Source of the DNA: a virus
Strand: one strand, 5' to 3'
Virus record (IMG/VR): IMGVR_UViG_3300017963_000552
Location: 1 to 32,873 of that record
Length of the DNA stretch: 32,873 nt
Shown: in pieces, positions 15,205 to 23,023 of the stretch
Layout of the letters: every line of letters begins with the position of its first letter
How positions within the stretch are numbered: the stretch's first letter is position 1
Notes under the pieces: generated by a model
Database searches by the model: none
Told to the model about the DNA's origin: nothing
What the model saw: the letters and a program-made list of their open reading frames with translations, nothing else
Made by a program: the position numbers and the translations under genes

Positions 15205-15235
15205 GGGGGCGGCCGGGTGGTCGCCCCCACTTTTT
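15205..15235 (+). terminator. Intrinsic terminator after the tail tube gene
   Basis: GGGGGCG (15205-15211) pairs with CGCCCCC (15222-15228); inner pairs can extend the stem to 10 bp with a GGGT loop. AC and five T residues (15231-15235) follow. This is a textbook rho-independent terminator, placed directly before the ribosome binding site of the tail chaperone gene, so read-through must be partial. Confidence 0.9.
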
Positions 15236-15247
15236 AAGGAGATGACG

Positions 15248-15682
15248 ATGGCCGCTGGCGCGAATGTGATCGAGGTCGGGGGGAACAAGTACAAGCTGCG
15301 GTTCGACATGAACGCGCTGTGCGACATCGAGAGGGAACTTCAGTCTGACCTGGCCACGGTGGTGACTGAGCTTCAGGAACTGGTGCAGGACAAGCGGATG
15401 CGGCTGGACCTGGTGCGCGTGCTGCTGTTTGCTGGCATGAAGAAATACAACCGTCGTGCGACCACGATGCTTGCCGGTGACATCATCGAGCGGGCGCTGG
15501 AGGACGACGTTGTTGACTCGGTGATGGAGGGCCTCCTGACAGCGCTTATGTCCTCGGGACTGTTCAAGGCCATGAAGGCCAAGGCTGACGAGGCGCCTGC
15601 TGAGGAGGCCGAGGAGCCGGAGTCGGAAGCGGGCGCCGAGGGAAACGAGATGGAGGCGGACGAGGAGCCGGAGGGCGACTGA
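15248..15682 (+). CDS. Tail assembly chaperone, zero-frame product (G-like)
   Basis: 144 residues from ATG 15248, placed 6 nt after AAGGAG (ATG 15242 is too close to it). The N-terminal part ('YKLRFDMNALCDIERELQ' and 'LDLVRVLLFAGMKKYN') is helical and resembles chaperones that coat the tape measure protein. Residues ~115-144 are an acidic low-complexity tail (AEEAEEPESEAGAEG). The gene contains a GGGAAAC slippery heptamer at 15640-15646, and the -1 frame stays open from there to 16068, so a minority of ribosomes should make a longer G-T fusion, as in lambda. The unshifted product would be the major form. Confidence 0.85.
   Translation: MAAGANVIEVGGNKYKLRFDMNALCDIERELQSDLATVVTELQELVQDKRMRLDLVRVLLFAGMKKYNRRATTMLAGDIIERALEDDVVDSVMEGLLTALMSSGLFKAMKAKADEAPAEEAEEPESEAGAEGNEMEADEEPEGD
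15640..15646 (+). promoter_or_regulatory. -1 programmed frameshift site GGGAAAC
   Basis: In the zero frame the codons read GAG GGA AAC, so the heptamer is G GGA AAC, exactly the X XXY YYZ arrangement. Lambda uses GGGAAAG for its tail chaperone. The -1 frame is open from 15604 to 16068, after a stop at 15601, so the shift window contains this heptamer. A rich GC stretch lies downstream but no defined stimulatory stem was proved. Confidence 0.85.
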
Positions 15683-16068
15683 GAAGCATCCAGACGTGGA
15701 TTGAGGAGATGCTGCCGGTGATGCTGGGCAGGTTGAGCTACACGCCCGCCGAATTCTACGCCATGACCGTGGGGGAGGCCACAGCGGCCATTCAGGGCGC
15801 GCAGGAGGCCCAAGACGACCGCGTGGCGATGCTGGCCCTATCCACCGCCCACCTGAAATCGGTGCACTCCAAGAGGCAACAGGCGGCCTTCAAAGCGGTC
15901 CTGGAGTCGTTCGGCATCCGCAAGGACGGCAAGAGGCGTCGGCGCCAGGCCGGGAGTGGTGAGCGGCAGACGTTCGCGGGGATTTCCACGGTGGAAAAGG
16001 AACTACTGAGGGCCCGGCTGAAGGGCCACGCCAAGAGGCGGAAGGAATCACGTGGCGATCAAGGTTGA
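15646..16068 (+). CDS. Tail assembly chaperone, frameshifted T domain
   Basis: This frame continues the upstream chaperone after a -1 shift at 15646, adding 140 residues to the first 133 for a fusion of about 273. The T part contains 'RLRSIQTWIEEMLPVMLGRL', 'YTPAEFYAMTVGEATAAI' and a Lys/Arg-rich C-terminus (RKDGKRRRRQAG), in keeping with a domain that binds tail tube subunits. ATG 15709 is a possible internal start, but GAGGAG abuts it directly, so it would be a poor one. The T domain overlaps the tape measure start (GTG 16052) by 17 nt. Probably not a separate gene. Confidence 0.8.
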   Translation, partial: RDGGGRGAGGRLRSIQTWIEEMLPVMLGRLSYTPAEFYAMTVGEATAAIQGAQEAQDDRVAMLALSTAHLKSVHSKRQQAAFKAVLESFGIRKDGKRRRRQAGSGERQTFAGISTVEKELLRARLKGHAKRRKESRGDQG

Positions 16069-18211
16069 GTCCATCTTTGTTGAGCTTGGCATTGACCTGA
16101 GCGACTTCCAGAAGGGGCTGTCTCAGGCTGCCAAGAACCTGAGCGGCTTCTCAAAGAAAATGCGCGACGTCGGAAAGGGCCTGACGCTGAAGGTGTCGGC
16201 CCCCCTTGCGGCGCTTGGGGGCTTCGCGCTCAAGGCGTCCGCTGACCTCGAAACGCTGAAGGTTGCTTTCGAGTCGATGACGGGGAGCGCACAGAAGGCG
16301 GCACAGATCGTCAAGGACCTGACCGACTTCACGGCCCGCACTCCGTTTCAGATGGAGGGCGTTGGTGCGTCGGCGAAACAGCTGCTGGCGTTTGGCGTGC
16401 AGTCAGACGACCTCGTGGACACCCTCGGGCTACTCGGCGATATCGCGGCTGGCGCAAACGTCCCGCTGACGGACATGGCGCAGATTTTCGGCAAGGCGCG
16501 CGCCAAGGGCAAGCTGATGACCGAGGAACTACTGCAACTGTCCGAGCGCGGTGTGCCGATCATTGACACGCTGGCCGAGCGGCTGGGCGTCACGAAGCAG
16601 GAAATTTTCGACCTGGCCAGCAAGAGCAAGATCAGCTTCGACCTGATGGTGGAGTCGTTCGAGCAGCTAACCGGTGAGGGCGGCGTGTTCGCAAACCAGA
16701 TGGAAAAGCAGTCGAAGACCTTGGCCGGCCTGTTTTCAACGCTCAAGGACAACGTGATTTTGGCGCTGGCGGCAATCGGCGACGAGCTTGTGGAAACGTT
16801 CGACCTGAAGCAGCTGACGTCCGATCTGATATCCGGCATTCAGGATGTGGTGAAGTGGTTCAAGAACCTTGACCCGGTGACGAAAAAGGTAGCGATCGTG
16901 ATGGCCGCGGTGGCCGCCGCGATAGGGCCGGTGCTGCTTGGTATCGGGCTTTTGATTTCGCCGATTGGGCTTGTGGTGGCAGGGCTAACCCTTATTACGA
17001 CGGCCATTGCCGGAGTCGTAACAGCATGGGACGAGATCGAGGCCGCGATTGTCGGCGTCGGGAAAAAGGTGCTCCAGTTCATGGGGTTCTGGACTGGGCA
17101 AATCGTTGCGTTCTTTGAGAAGCTAATCACAGAGGCCGAGCTGTGGCTCGTCGGAAAACTGACCGGCGTGCTCAACGACATGTTGGGCATGTATAACAGT
17201 GTTCTGGAATTCTTTGGCGCGAATCCGATTGACCTGATCGGCGAGCGGACGATCGAGCGCGCAGAGGCACGACTGGTTTACCTGAACAAGAAGCTCGCGC
17301 AGAGTTTCGACGATTACGCCGACACCACAACCGAGGGCGTGAAGAAGGTCGAAGAGGCATGGAACCCGCTGAAGGTTCTCCCTCAACTTGGCATCGGATT
17401 GAAGCCCGGCGAGGACGTGAGTTCGGCGTTGTCCGGTGCGACCGAGACGTTGCTCGGTTTGGTGGCGCCCGCGATCGACATGGTGCAGTCGAAGTTCCAT
17501 GGCTTTGGTGAGACGGTTACTAGCGTCACGGAGATGGTGCGCGCTGGAATTCGGGCGCAGGTTGAATCATTTGCCGAGTGGACCGGAGTCACCACGACCG
17601 TTCTGGAGGACTTTCAAAACCTGTCGACGAGTGTTTTCCAGACGTTCACGGACGGGATCGGTGCGGCCATTGCCGACACCATCGTATTCGGGAAGTCGCT
17701 CGCGCAGGCGTTGTCTAACCTGCTGCGCAACGTGGCCAAGATGGTCATACAGACGCTGATCAAGATGGCGATTCAGCGCGGCATTGCGGCGGCAATGGGC
17801 ATCACGTCGGCCAAGATTCAGGCGGCTGGAGAGGCCGGGTCGGCAGTGGCGCGGACGTTCCGAAACCAGATGGCGTCGATGTCCGCGGCACCCTTCCCCA
17901 CGAACCTGACCGCACCGGCCGTGGCCGGAAAGATGGCGGCGATCACCGCTGGCGGCGGTGGCGCTGTCGCTGCTGCCCTTGGGGGCGGCCTTCCCGGGCT
18001 GGCAAAGGGTGGCATTGTGACGCGGCCTACCTTGGCTGTGATCGGTGAGGCGGGCCCGGAGGTCGTGGCGCCGCTGGAGAAGGCCAACCGAATGATGGGG
18101 CCGACGCAGCAAACGATCATCACGAACCTTGACGGGCGCGAGGTGGCACGGACGGTTGTCGAGCACATGCCCGACGTGATCGAGGTCGACCTTGGGCTAC
18201 AGTCGGAGTGA
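16052..18211 (+). CDS. Tail tape measure protein
   Basis: The tape measure sets tail length and is carried in the tube. This 719-residue protein starts at GTG 16052 after GGAAGGA. Residues ~60-200 are a tape-measure domain: 'DLETLKVAFESMTGSAQKAA', 'FTARTPFQMEGVGASAKQLL', 'MTEELLQLSERGVPIIDTLA'. Hydrophobic segments occur at ~285-330 (VAIVMAAVAAAIGPVLLGIG). The end has the common 'LAKGGIVTRPTLAVIGEAGP' module. At about 0.15 nm per residue this predicts a tail of roughly 105-110 nm. It is the longest gene of the window and follows the chaperone, as usual. Confidence 0.93.
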   Translation: MAIKVESIFVELGIDLSDFQKGLSQAAKNLSGFSKKMRDVGKGLTLKVSAPLAALGGFALKASADLETLKVAFESMTGSAQKAAQIVKDLTDFTARTPFQMEGVGASAKQLLAFGVQSDDLVDTLGLLGDIAAGANVPLTDMAQIFGKARAKGKLMTEELLQLSERGVPIIDTLAERLGVTKQEIFDLASKSKISFDLMVESFEQLTGEGGVFANQMEKQSKTLAGLFSTLKDNVILALAAIGDELVETFDLKQLTSDLISGIQDVVKWFKNLDPVTKKVAIVMAAVAAAIGPVLLGIGLLISPIGLVVAGLTLITTAIAGVVTAWDEIEAAIVGVGKKVLQFMGFWTGQIVAFFEKLITEAELWLVGKLTGVLNDMLGMYNSVLEFFGANPIDLIGERTIERAEARLVYLNKKLAQSFDDYADTTTEGVKKVEEAWNPLKVLPQLGIGLKPGEDVSSALSGATETLLGLVAPAIDMVQSKFHGFGETVTSVTEMVRAGIRAQVESFAEWTGVTTTVLEDFQNLSTSVFQTFTDGIGAAIADTIVFGKSLAQALSNLLRNVAKMVIQTLIKMAIQRGIAAAMGITSAKIQAAGEAGSAVARTFRNQMASMSAAPFPTNLTAPAVAGKMAAITAGGGGAVAAALGGGLPGLAKGGIVTRPTLAVIGEAGPEVVAPLEKANRMMGPTQQTIITNLDGREVARTVVEHMPDVIEVDLGLQSE

Positions 18212-18214
18212 CCG

Positions 18215-19720
18215 ATGGCCGAGACGGTGACCCTCTACATCGACAGCGTTGACCAGACGGCGCGCCTGATCGTGAACACGCTCCAGGTCAACATGCGGCT
18301 TGAGCAGCGGACGACGGCCAAGTTTAGGTTGAAAGAGGAGGGCCCTCAGCCTTACTCGTACGAGCCGCCGTTCGGCGAGGACGTGGAAATCTACCAGGGG
18401 TCCACCAAGGTGTTCGCGGGGGTTGTCAAGGACGTGAGCGACAACGAACCGGTGAAAGACTCCATCAAGTTCATGGACGTCGAGTGCGTTTCGTACGACG
18501 AGCTTCTTGACCGGTTCAACGTGGCCAAGATTTACGACGGCTATAAGGCCGGGGAGGTCGTCAAGGACATCCTCGACAACTACTTGCCTGACGAGAGCAT
18601 CGGCCAGACGGGCATCCAGGACGGCCTCGAAATCGAGCGCGCGGTGTTCGCATACCGCAAGGCGTCGGACTGCATCCGCGAGATTGCCGACCTGATCGGG
18701 TTTTCGTGGTACATCGACGTGGACAAGGACTTGCAGTTTTTCGACCGCGCGACGTTCAACGCACCGTGGTCGATTTCCGATGGGTCGAGTAACTACATCA
18801 GCTTGGGCGTGAAGGTTCACGGGAAGGATTACAGGAACAAGCAGCTCGTTCGCGGTGGCAATGACCGGACGACGAGCCGTACTGAGAACTTCACTGGCGA
18901 CGATGAGGGGCAGACTTTCACGCTTGGGTATCCGTGTGCAGAGGAGCCGACCATCACGCTTGACACGGGTGGCGGTGCGGCTTCGCAGACAGTCGGTATC
19001 AGGGGCGTGGACGATCCGGCCGACTTCGACTGGTACTGGAAATCGGAGAGTAGCGAGATCACGCAAAAAGACGCCGACACTCCGATATCCCCTGGTGACG
19101 TGCTGGCTGTGACCTACAGGGGGTACTACCCGATCATCACGCAGCGGACGGACGCGGCGCAGATCGCCGAACGCGCGGCCGTCGAGGGTGGGTCCGGCAT
19201 CTACGAGAACGTGGCAACGGACAGGTCCATTGAGTCTGGCGAGTTCGCCGAGCAAAAGGCCGAGGGACTGCTACGACGGTTCGGCTCGGAGGTGCCCGTG
19301 ACGGTCAACATCGTGACCGACAACGACGGGCTGATGCCTGGACAGCTTCTGTTCATTGACCTACCCGACCGGCACTCATCGCTTGACGCGCAGCAGTTCC
19401 TGATCGACTCGGTGACGTGGCAAGAGGTGGTATTTGACGGGACACATTCCACGTTTCGGTATCGGGTCAAGGCGCTGTCCGGTGAACACCTCGGCGGCTG
19501 GGCGCGGTTCTTTCGCAAGCTACAGGATGCTGGGCGCGTGTTCAACCTGCGCGAGGGTGAGACGCTTCAGCTTCTGAATGCGTCCACGGAGGGGATCGAG
19601 GTCACGGAAACGTACACACAGGCAGATGCTTTGTTCAACGCCAACACTGACGAGTACACCGGATGGCGGTGGGGTTACGCTTGGTGGAACAAGTCATTTT
19701 GGGGAGCGCCCGACCAATGA
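18215..19720 (+). CDS. Tail hub / baseplate protein (gpD/Tal-like)
   Basis: 501 residues. The first ~300 resemble phage hub proteins of the gp27/late-control D kind: 'KFRLKEEGPQPYSYEPPFGE', 'VFAGVVKDVSDNEP', 'VECVSYDELLDRFNVAKIYD', then 'EIADLIGFSWYIDVDKDLQF'. Beta-rich segments follow, with 'NIVTDNDGLMPGQLLFIDLP'. Such proteins form the ring at the tail tip below the tube and the tape measure exit. The C-terminal ~100 residues (about 400-501) are tail-tip specific and not recognised. No peptidase or lysozyme motif is seen. It starts 3 nt after the tape measure stop. Confidence 0.75.
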   Translation: MAETVTLYIDSVDQTARLIVNTLQVNMRLEQRTTAKFRLKEEGPQPYSYEPPFGEDVEIYQGSTKVFAGVVKDVSDNEPVKDSIKFMDVECVSYDELLDRFNVAKIYDGYKAGEVVKDILDNYLPDESIGQTGIQDGLEIERAVFAYRKASDCIREIADLIGFSWYIDVDKDLQFFDRATFNAPWSISDGSSNYISLGVKVHGKDYRNKQLVRGGNDRTTSRTENFTGDDEGQTFTLGYPCAEEPTITLDTGGGAASQTVGIRGVDDPADFDWYWKSESSEITQKDADTPISPGDVLAVTYRGYYPIITQRTDAAQIAERAAVEGGSGIYENVATDRSIESGEFAEQKAEGLLRRFGSEVPVTVNIVTDNDGLMPGQLLFIDLPDRHSSLDAQQFLIDSVTWQEVVFDGTHSTFRYRVKALSGEHLGGWARFFRKLQDAGRVFNLREGETLQLLNASTEGIEVTETYTQADALFNANTDEYTGWRWGYAWWNKSFWGAPDQ

Positions 19721-20184
19721 TGGACGTGGCATTTTCGGAGGACGTGCGGTTGGGCGTCAATGTACGATTCACGGTGCGCTGTGCAAAGACCGGAGCGCTG
19801 AAGCGCCAATGGACGGTGCACAACAAGATCACGGACGACGGGCTGGACACGGTCCGCGACCAGATGGGGAATGCGAACCACGACTGGTCGCACATCGCGA
19901 TCGGTGACGATGCGACCGCGCCGGCTGCTGGCGACACGGCTCTCTACAACGAGGTCGGGCGGTACGAGATCACGAGCATGAGGCGCGACGACAAGACGGT
20001 GGAATACATTCTGTTCCTCGGACAGGATGACGCCAACGGAGAGACGCTTCGCGAGGCGGGGATTTTCAACAATCAGTTCTCTGTCGGCAATCTACTGTCT
20101 CGCGTTCTCGTCAGCCCGGCGATCACCAAGACGGCCGACGTTACCGTGACCATCGAGTGGGAAATCACGATTTCGAGGGCATGA
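19717..20184 (+). CDS. Tail-tip protein, paralogue A
   Basis: 155 residues from ATG 19717 (GGGGAG at 19701-19706). The core 'HNKITDDGLDTVRDQMG', 'HIAIGDDATAPAAGDTAL', 'DDANGETLREAGIF' and 'LLSRVLVSPAITKTADVTV' is repeated with clear similarity in the next gene. The '(Y/H)IA(I/V)G...TAL..E......LREAGIF' pattern is common in tail fibre and tail-collar proteins of siphophages. It probably belongs to the distal tail. The end overlaps the next start by 4 nt. Confidence 0.7.
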   Translation: MMDVAFSEDVRLGVNVRFTVRCAKTGALKRQWTVHNKITDDGLDTVRDQMGNANHDWSHIAIGDDATAPAAGDTALYNEVGRYEITSMRRDDKTVEYILFLGQDDANGETLREAGIFNNQFSVGNLLSRVLVSPAITKTADVTVTIEWEITISRA

Positions 20185-20618
20185 TGGGGCTGAACGTACT
20201 CGCCGAGGTGAGATGCGCGACGACCGGCAAGCTGCTGCAGGTGAGTTGCGGCCACAACACGGTGGTGGACACGGGCTTGGAGCTGATCGGTGACGTGATG
20301 CTCGGGCTATCCTTGGCTCCCATGTACATTGCCGTGGGCACCGACAACACGGCCGTGACCACTTCGGACACGGCGTTGGGTACGGAGGTGTTTCGGAACG
20401 TGATCACTCGGCGCAACGGTGCGACCGGGCAGCGAATGATCTACCAGCTCTACCTCGACACGGACGACGCGAACGGCTACACTTTGAGGGAGGGCGGGAT
20501 ATTCGTCGCGTCCTCTGGGGGTGTGATGCTTTCGCGAGTGCTACTGTCGCCGACGATCACGAAAACCGTGGCGGTCACGGCGACGCTCACATGGAAACAC
20601 GATTACGCGGAGGCATAA
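20181..20618 (+). CDS. Tail-tip protein, paralogue B
   Basis: 145 residues from ATG 20181 (GAGGGC upstream, ATGA overlap). It aligns with the preceding gene through 'NTVVDTGLELIGDVM', 'MYIAVGTDNTAVTTSDTALG', 'DDANGYTLREGGIF' and 'MLSRVLLSPTITKTVAVTAT'. The pair is therefore a tandem duplication that has diverged. The copies may form hetero-oligomers or successive rings at the tail end. Function inferred from position and fibre-like composition only. Confidence 0.7.
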   Translation: MMGLNVLAEVRCATTGKLLQVSCGHNTVVDTGLELIGDVMLGLSLAPMYIAVGTDNTAVTTSDTALGTEVFRNVITRRNGATGQRMIYQLYLDTDDANGYTLREGGIFVASSGGVMLSRVLLSPTITKTVAVTATLTWKHDYAEA

Positions 20619-20621
20619 ATT

Positions 20622-21476
20622 ATGGCCACTACAGACGTTACGTCAGACTCCACCGTTTACCCGAGCGAGAACGAGGTCGAAACCGCCGAGTTTGCGGGCT
20701 CGCGTGGCCAGGAATTCTACCACGCCGCCTATTTCGAGGCCGTGTCGGACGGGTTCGTGTCGTCCGGCTGGACTGTGCCGGCCACGCACGGCGACCTGGG
20801 AATCCCCGTAGCTGCTGGCTCTGGAATCATCAAAGGGCGCCGCATCGTGACGGACAGCTCCAACGACGTGACGCTGACCGACAACGCGACCAATCACGTG
20901 TTCATGCAGATCGTTCTCGATGGAAGCAACAACGTCACGACGGTGCAGCTGGTCTCGAACACGTCCGGGACGCCGCCCTCGAATTCGATTTACCTCGCGC
21001 GCGCGGTTACGAGCGGAGGGACCGTCACGGCAGGGGTGAACAACGGAGCGCCGGGCCACATTTACGACACGTCGGTGACCGGAGCGAATCTCCGGCTGTA
21101 TCAGGGAACCGACTATCAGACCGGGATACTGGGTATCGGCGGGGCAGAGACAACGCTCGCGACTGTCGTCATCGCGGCGGCCACGCTGAAGAACGGGACG
21201 GTAACCCAGCCGTATGTTCACTGTGACGGCGATTTCTACATGAACACGGGAGCTGCAGGTACTGTGACGGTACGCATCCGGTCGAACGGCGTCCTGCAGG
21301 AATCGCGAGCATTCGCTCCCCCATTCGCCGACACGGAACGCTACATCAGGATCCGATCGCGGTTTCAGGTCGACCATTTCGTGTCGACCACGGTCACGCT
21401 GACTGCCCAGACAGCCGGTGCCGGTGGAGTGTGGAGCGCGAAATTTCGCGATTTGACGGTCTGGGAAATCAACTGA
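20622..21476 (+). CDS. Putative tail fibre / receptor-binding protein
   Basis: 284 residues, Thr/Ser/Gly-rich. The N-terminal ~140 residues ('SENEVETAEFAGSRGQEFYH', 'AAGSGIIKGRRIVTDS', 'SIYLARAVTSGGTVT') resemble tail-fibre attachment and baseplate-proximal beta domains with a short 'NHVFMQIVLDG' strand set. The C-terminal ~100 residues are a separate beta domain ('VHCDGDFYMNTGAAGTVTVR') that could bind the host surface. It is the last clear virion gene before the membrane proteins. Receptor binding is inferred from order and composition. Confidence 0.6.
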   Translation: MATTDVTSDSTVYPSENEVETAEFAGSRGQEFYHAAYFEAVSDGFVSSGWTVPATHGDLGIPVAAGSGIIKGRRIVTDSSNDVTLTDNATNHVFMQIVLDGSNNVTTVQLVSNTSGTPPSNSIYLARAVTSGGTVTAGVNNGAPGHIYDTSVTGANLRLYQGTDYQTGILGIGGAETTLATVVIAAATLKNGTVTQPYVHCDGDFYMNTGAAGTVTVRIRSNGVLQESRAFAPPFADTERYIRIRSRFQVDHFVSTTVTLTAQTAGAGGVWSAKFRDLTVWEIN

Positions 21477-21491
21477 GAAAGGAGGAGCGGC

Positions 21492-21698
21492 ATGTGGGCG
21501 AACATCAAGAAGTGGCTGGCGAGCAAGAAGGTGAAGGCGGCCATCATCGGCGCGGTGGCGTCGGCGTTGTGTCGGTGGGGCCTCGATGAGGCCATTGCGC
21601 AGGATGTGGCGATGATCGTCGCTGGCCTGTTTGGCGTGTACGTGCTTGGGCAGTCGTACGCGGATGGCAAGAGCGGCGGCGAGACGGCGACGAAATGA
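21492..21698 (+). CDS. Small holin-like membrane protein, 68 aa
   Basis: 68 residues behind a strong SD (AAAGGAGGAGCGGC). The layout is a basic amphipathic N-terminus (IKKWLASKKVKA), a hydrophobic segment (AAIIGAVASALCRW), then a second one (DVAMIVAGLFGVYVLGQSYA) ending in a 'GQSYADG' turn. This pattern is common in small phage membrane proteins placed after tail genes and often called holins. Its position and two possible membrane segments fit a holin, but no experiment-like signature proves it. Confidence 0.55.
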   Translation: MWANIKKWLASKKVKAAIIGAVASALCRWGLDEAIAQDVAMIVAGLFGVYVLGQSYADGKSGGETATK

Positions 21699-22387
21699 AA
21701 CGGCGGCGCCTACTTCTCCTCCTCTGCCTTGCAGTAGCTGGCTGTACGTCCGTTTCCTTGGCGCGCAGGCAGGCCGCGTCCAATGCCGTGGCCGGTGCCG
21801 AAGCCATCGAGAGTGCCACAACTCCCCCCGTGAGCACTGTCGCCGCTGGCGTCAAGGATAACATCCATGCGGCCATGGTAGGGGAGGAGTTGCCGCCACC
21901 GCAGATTCCGGTGCAGGAGGTGATCCCCAGAGCTGACGAGTACCGCGAGGAAGCGGCGAAGCTGCGGGCGACGATCAAGCGCATCGGGTTCTGGGCCAAG
22001 CTGGGTGCGGCCGTCGCCGGGCTCGGTCTGCTGGCGGCTCGGTTCGTCCCGGGTCCGTGGGGCAAGGTCGGGGTGTGGGCCCTGAAGCAGTACAGCCCCA
22101 AGATCAGGGAGATCGACGAGAAGGCGCAGGACCACGCGAAGCAGGTGCAGTTACTGTTCGAAACGATCCGATCGGTCGAGGCCGGCCGCGAGGCGCTGAA
22201 GGAACTCGACCAGCGGTTTTTGACTGAGGAGGTGGTGGCGACCATCCGTCGCCATTCAGGGGGTGAGGCCGAGAACATGGAGCAGTTCATGGCCTGGGTA
22301 CTTGAAACGGTCCAGTCCGAGGCAGGGGTGCAGGACCAGATCGCGGCCTTGAGAAAGGCCGTTCTCGGAGGGGCCGATGAGCAATGA
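21695..22387 (+). CDS. Lipoprotein with internal membrane segment, spanin-position
   Basis: 230 residues. The first 17 form a lipoprotein signal: MKRRR, a Leu-rich core and the lipobox 'VAGC' with Cys17 as lipidation site. A hydrophobic segment lies near residues 107-123 (AKLGAAVAGLGLLAARF), and long charged helices follow (EIDEKAQDHAKQVQLLFETI). An outer-membrane lipoprotein with helices beside a holin-like gene and a membrane coiled-coil gene suggests a role in lysis of a Gram-negative envelope. Spanin function is inference; it is longer than usual o-spanins. It starts by ATGA coupling. Confidence 0.6.
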   Translation: MKRRRLLLLLCLAVAGCTSVSLARRQAASNAVAGAEAIESATTPPVSTVAAGVKDNIHAAMVGEELPPPQIPVQEVIPRADEYREEAAKLRATIKRIGFWAKLGAAVAGLGLLAARFVPGPWGKVGVWALKQYSPKIREIDEKAQDHAKQVQLLFETIRSVEAGREALKELDQRFLTEEVVATIRRHSGGEAENMEQFMAWVLETVQSEAGVQDQIAALRKAVLGGADEQ

Positions 22388-22709
22388 ACATCCGATTCCG
22401 AAGTTCGACGACGCGGAGCATCAGCAGTTGGCCACGCTGGTGGTGCTGGAAAACGAGCGCACCCGCAAGCGGCAGATCGAGGTGGCCGCAGATATCCGGA
22501 CATCTTTCCACGAGGCGATCCGCGAGCAGGACCGGAAGTGCGAGTCCCGGGCGTCGGGGCTCCACGCTCGGGTGAACCAGGCCGAGTCCGACATCGTAAC
22601 GGTGGACAACCGGATCGGGCACGCCAAGGCCTGGGCCCGGGGCGCGTTCTGGGCCGCCACCCTGATCTTCGGCGGGATTGGGTTCGCGCTCGGCCTCATA
22701 TTCTCCTGA
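22377..22709 (+). CDS. Coiled-coil protein with C-terminal membrane anchor
   Basis: 110 residues. Residues ~15-85 are charged helix ('QQLATLVVLENERTRKRQIE', then 'VNQAESDIVTVDNRIGHAK'), and the last ~20 are a transmembrane helix (FWAATLIFGGIGFALGLIFS) ending at the C-terminus. This tail-anchored coiled coil resembles small XhlA-like phage membrane proteins found beside holins. It overlaps the lipoprotein gene by 11 nt and is the last gene of the virion operon. A lysis-related role is likely by context only. Confidence 0.6.
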   Translation: MSNEHPIPKFDDAEHQQLATLVVLENERTRKRQIEVAADIRTSFHEAIREQDRKCESRASGLHARVNQAESDIVTVDNRIGHAKAWARGAFWAATLIFGGIGFALGLIFS

Positions 22710-22752
22710 GCCGCTGCGTCGCGGCCGTCAATGGGCCAAATCGTGCACGGGG

Positions 22753-22783
22753 CCCTGGGGGTCGACACTTGACACCCCCTGGG
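22753..22783 (+). terminator. Hairpin at the end of the virion operon
   Basis: CCCTGGGGGT (22753-22762) pairs with ACCCCCTGGG (22774-22783), 9 of 10 pairs, one T-T mismatch, with an 11-nt loop. No T-run follows. The hairpin has the same kind of sequence and the same downstream block as the one at 2414-2448. Confidence 0.6.
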
Positions 22784-22803
22784 CGCCCAAGCCGTTCTCG
22801 GGC
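22770..22803 (+). repeat. Two-copy boundary element, copy 2
   Basis: TGACACCCCCTG (22770-22781), 13 nt, then TTCTCGGGC (22795-22803): block sequences and spacing identical to copy 1 at 2432-2465, while the spacer differs. Both copies follow the last gene of an operon. Confidence 0.7.
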
Positions 22804-22895
22804 CTCTCAGGCGGCCTGCACATTGTGTCGCGATTTGTTGTCGGACAAAAATTCCTTCTGTCCGCCGCCATGTGCACACGCGCGGTGTGCGCCGA

Positions 22896-22923
22896 CCGGT
22901 CCGACCGGACATCCTTTCTTGTT
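22896..22923 (+). terminator. Possible second terminator in the late/early gap
   Basis: CCGGTC (22896-22901), one base, then GACCGG (22903-22908) is a perfect 13-bp palindrome. A shorter GTCC/GGAC hairpin overlaps it, followed by the T-rich ATCCTTTCTTGTTC. It may end late transcripts, or the palindrome may be a protein site. Other inverted repeats in this gap are 22842-22847 with 22859-22864 and 22874-22879 with 22885-22890. I see no gene in 22710-23023. Confidence 0.4.
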
Positions 22924-22966
22924 CAATAATCGGCCACGGCCGCCGAAAGTCATACAATAGCACACG

Positions 22967-22995
22967 TTGCGTTATATGACGCGCTGCGTTATACT
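22967..22995 (+). promoter_or_regulatory. Early promoter with overlapping direct repeats
   Basis: TTGCGT (22967-22972) and TATACT (22990-22995) are separated by 17 nt, a good sigma70 arrangement about 30 nt upstream of the first early gene. TGCGTTATA occurs twice, at 22968-22976 and 22985-22993, 17 nt apart and overlapping the -35 and -10 boxes. The repeats could be sites for a regulator such as the XRE-type protein of this operon. Confidence 0.7.
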
Positions 22996-23023
22996 TCGGT
23001 AACTTCAGAGGAGGGCCCCTGCG

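Noticed and set aside
22678-22960. Plus-strand frames in the late/early gap
   Set aside because: They cross the boundary hairpin and the terminator-like palindrome, have no ribosome binding site, and no protein-like pattern. The gap is better read as regulatory.
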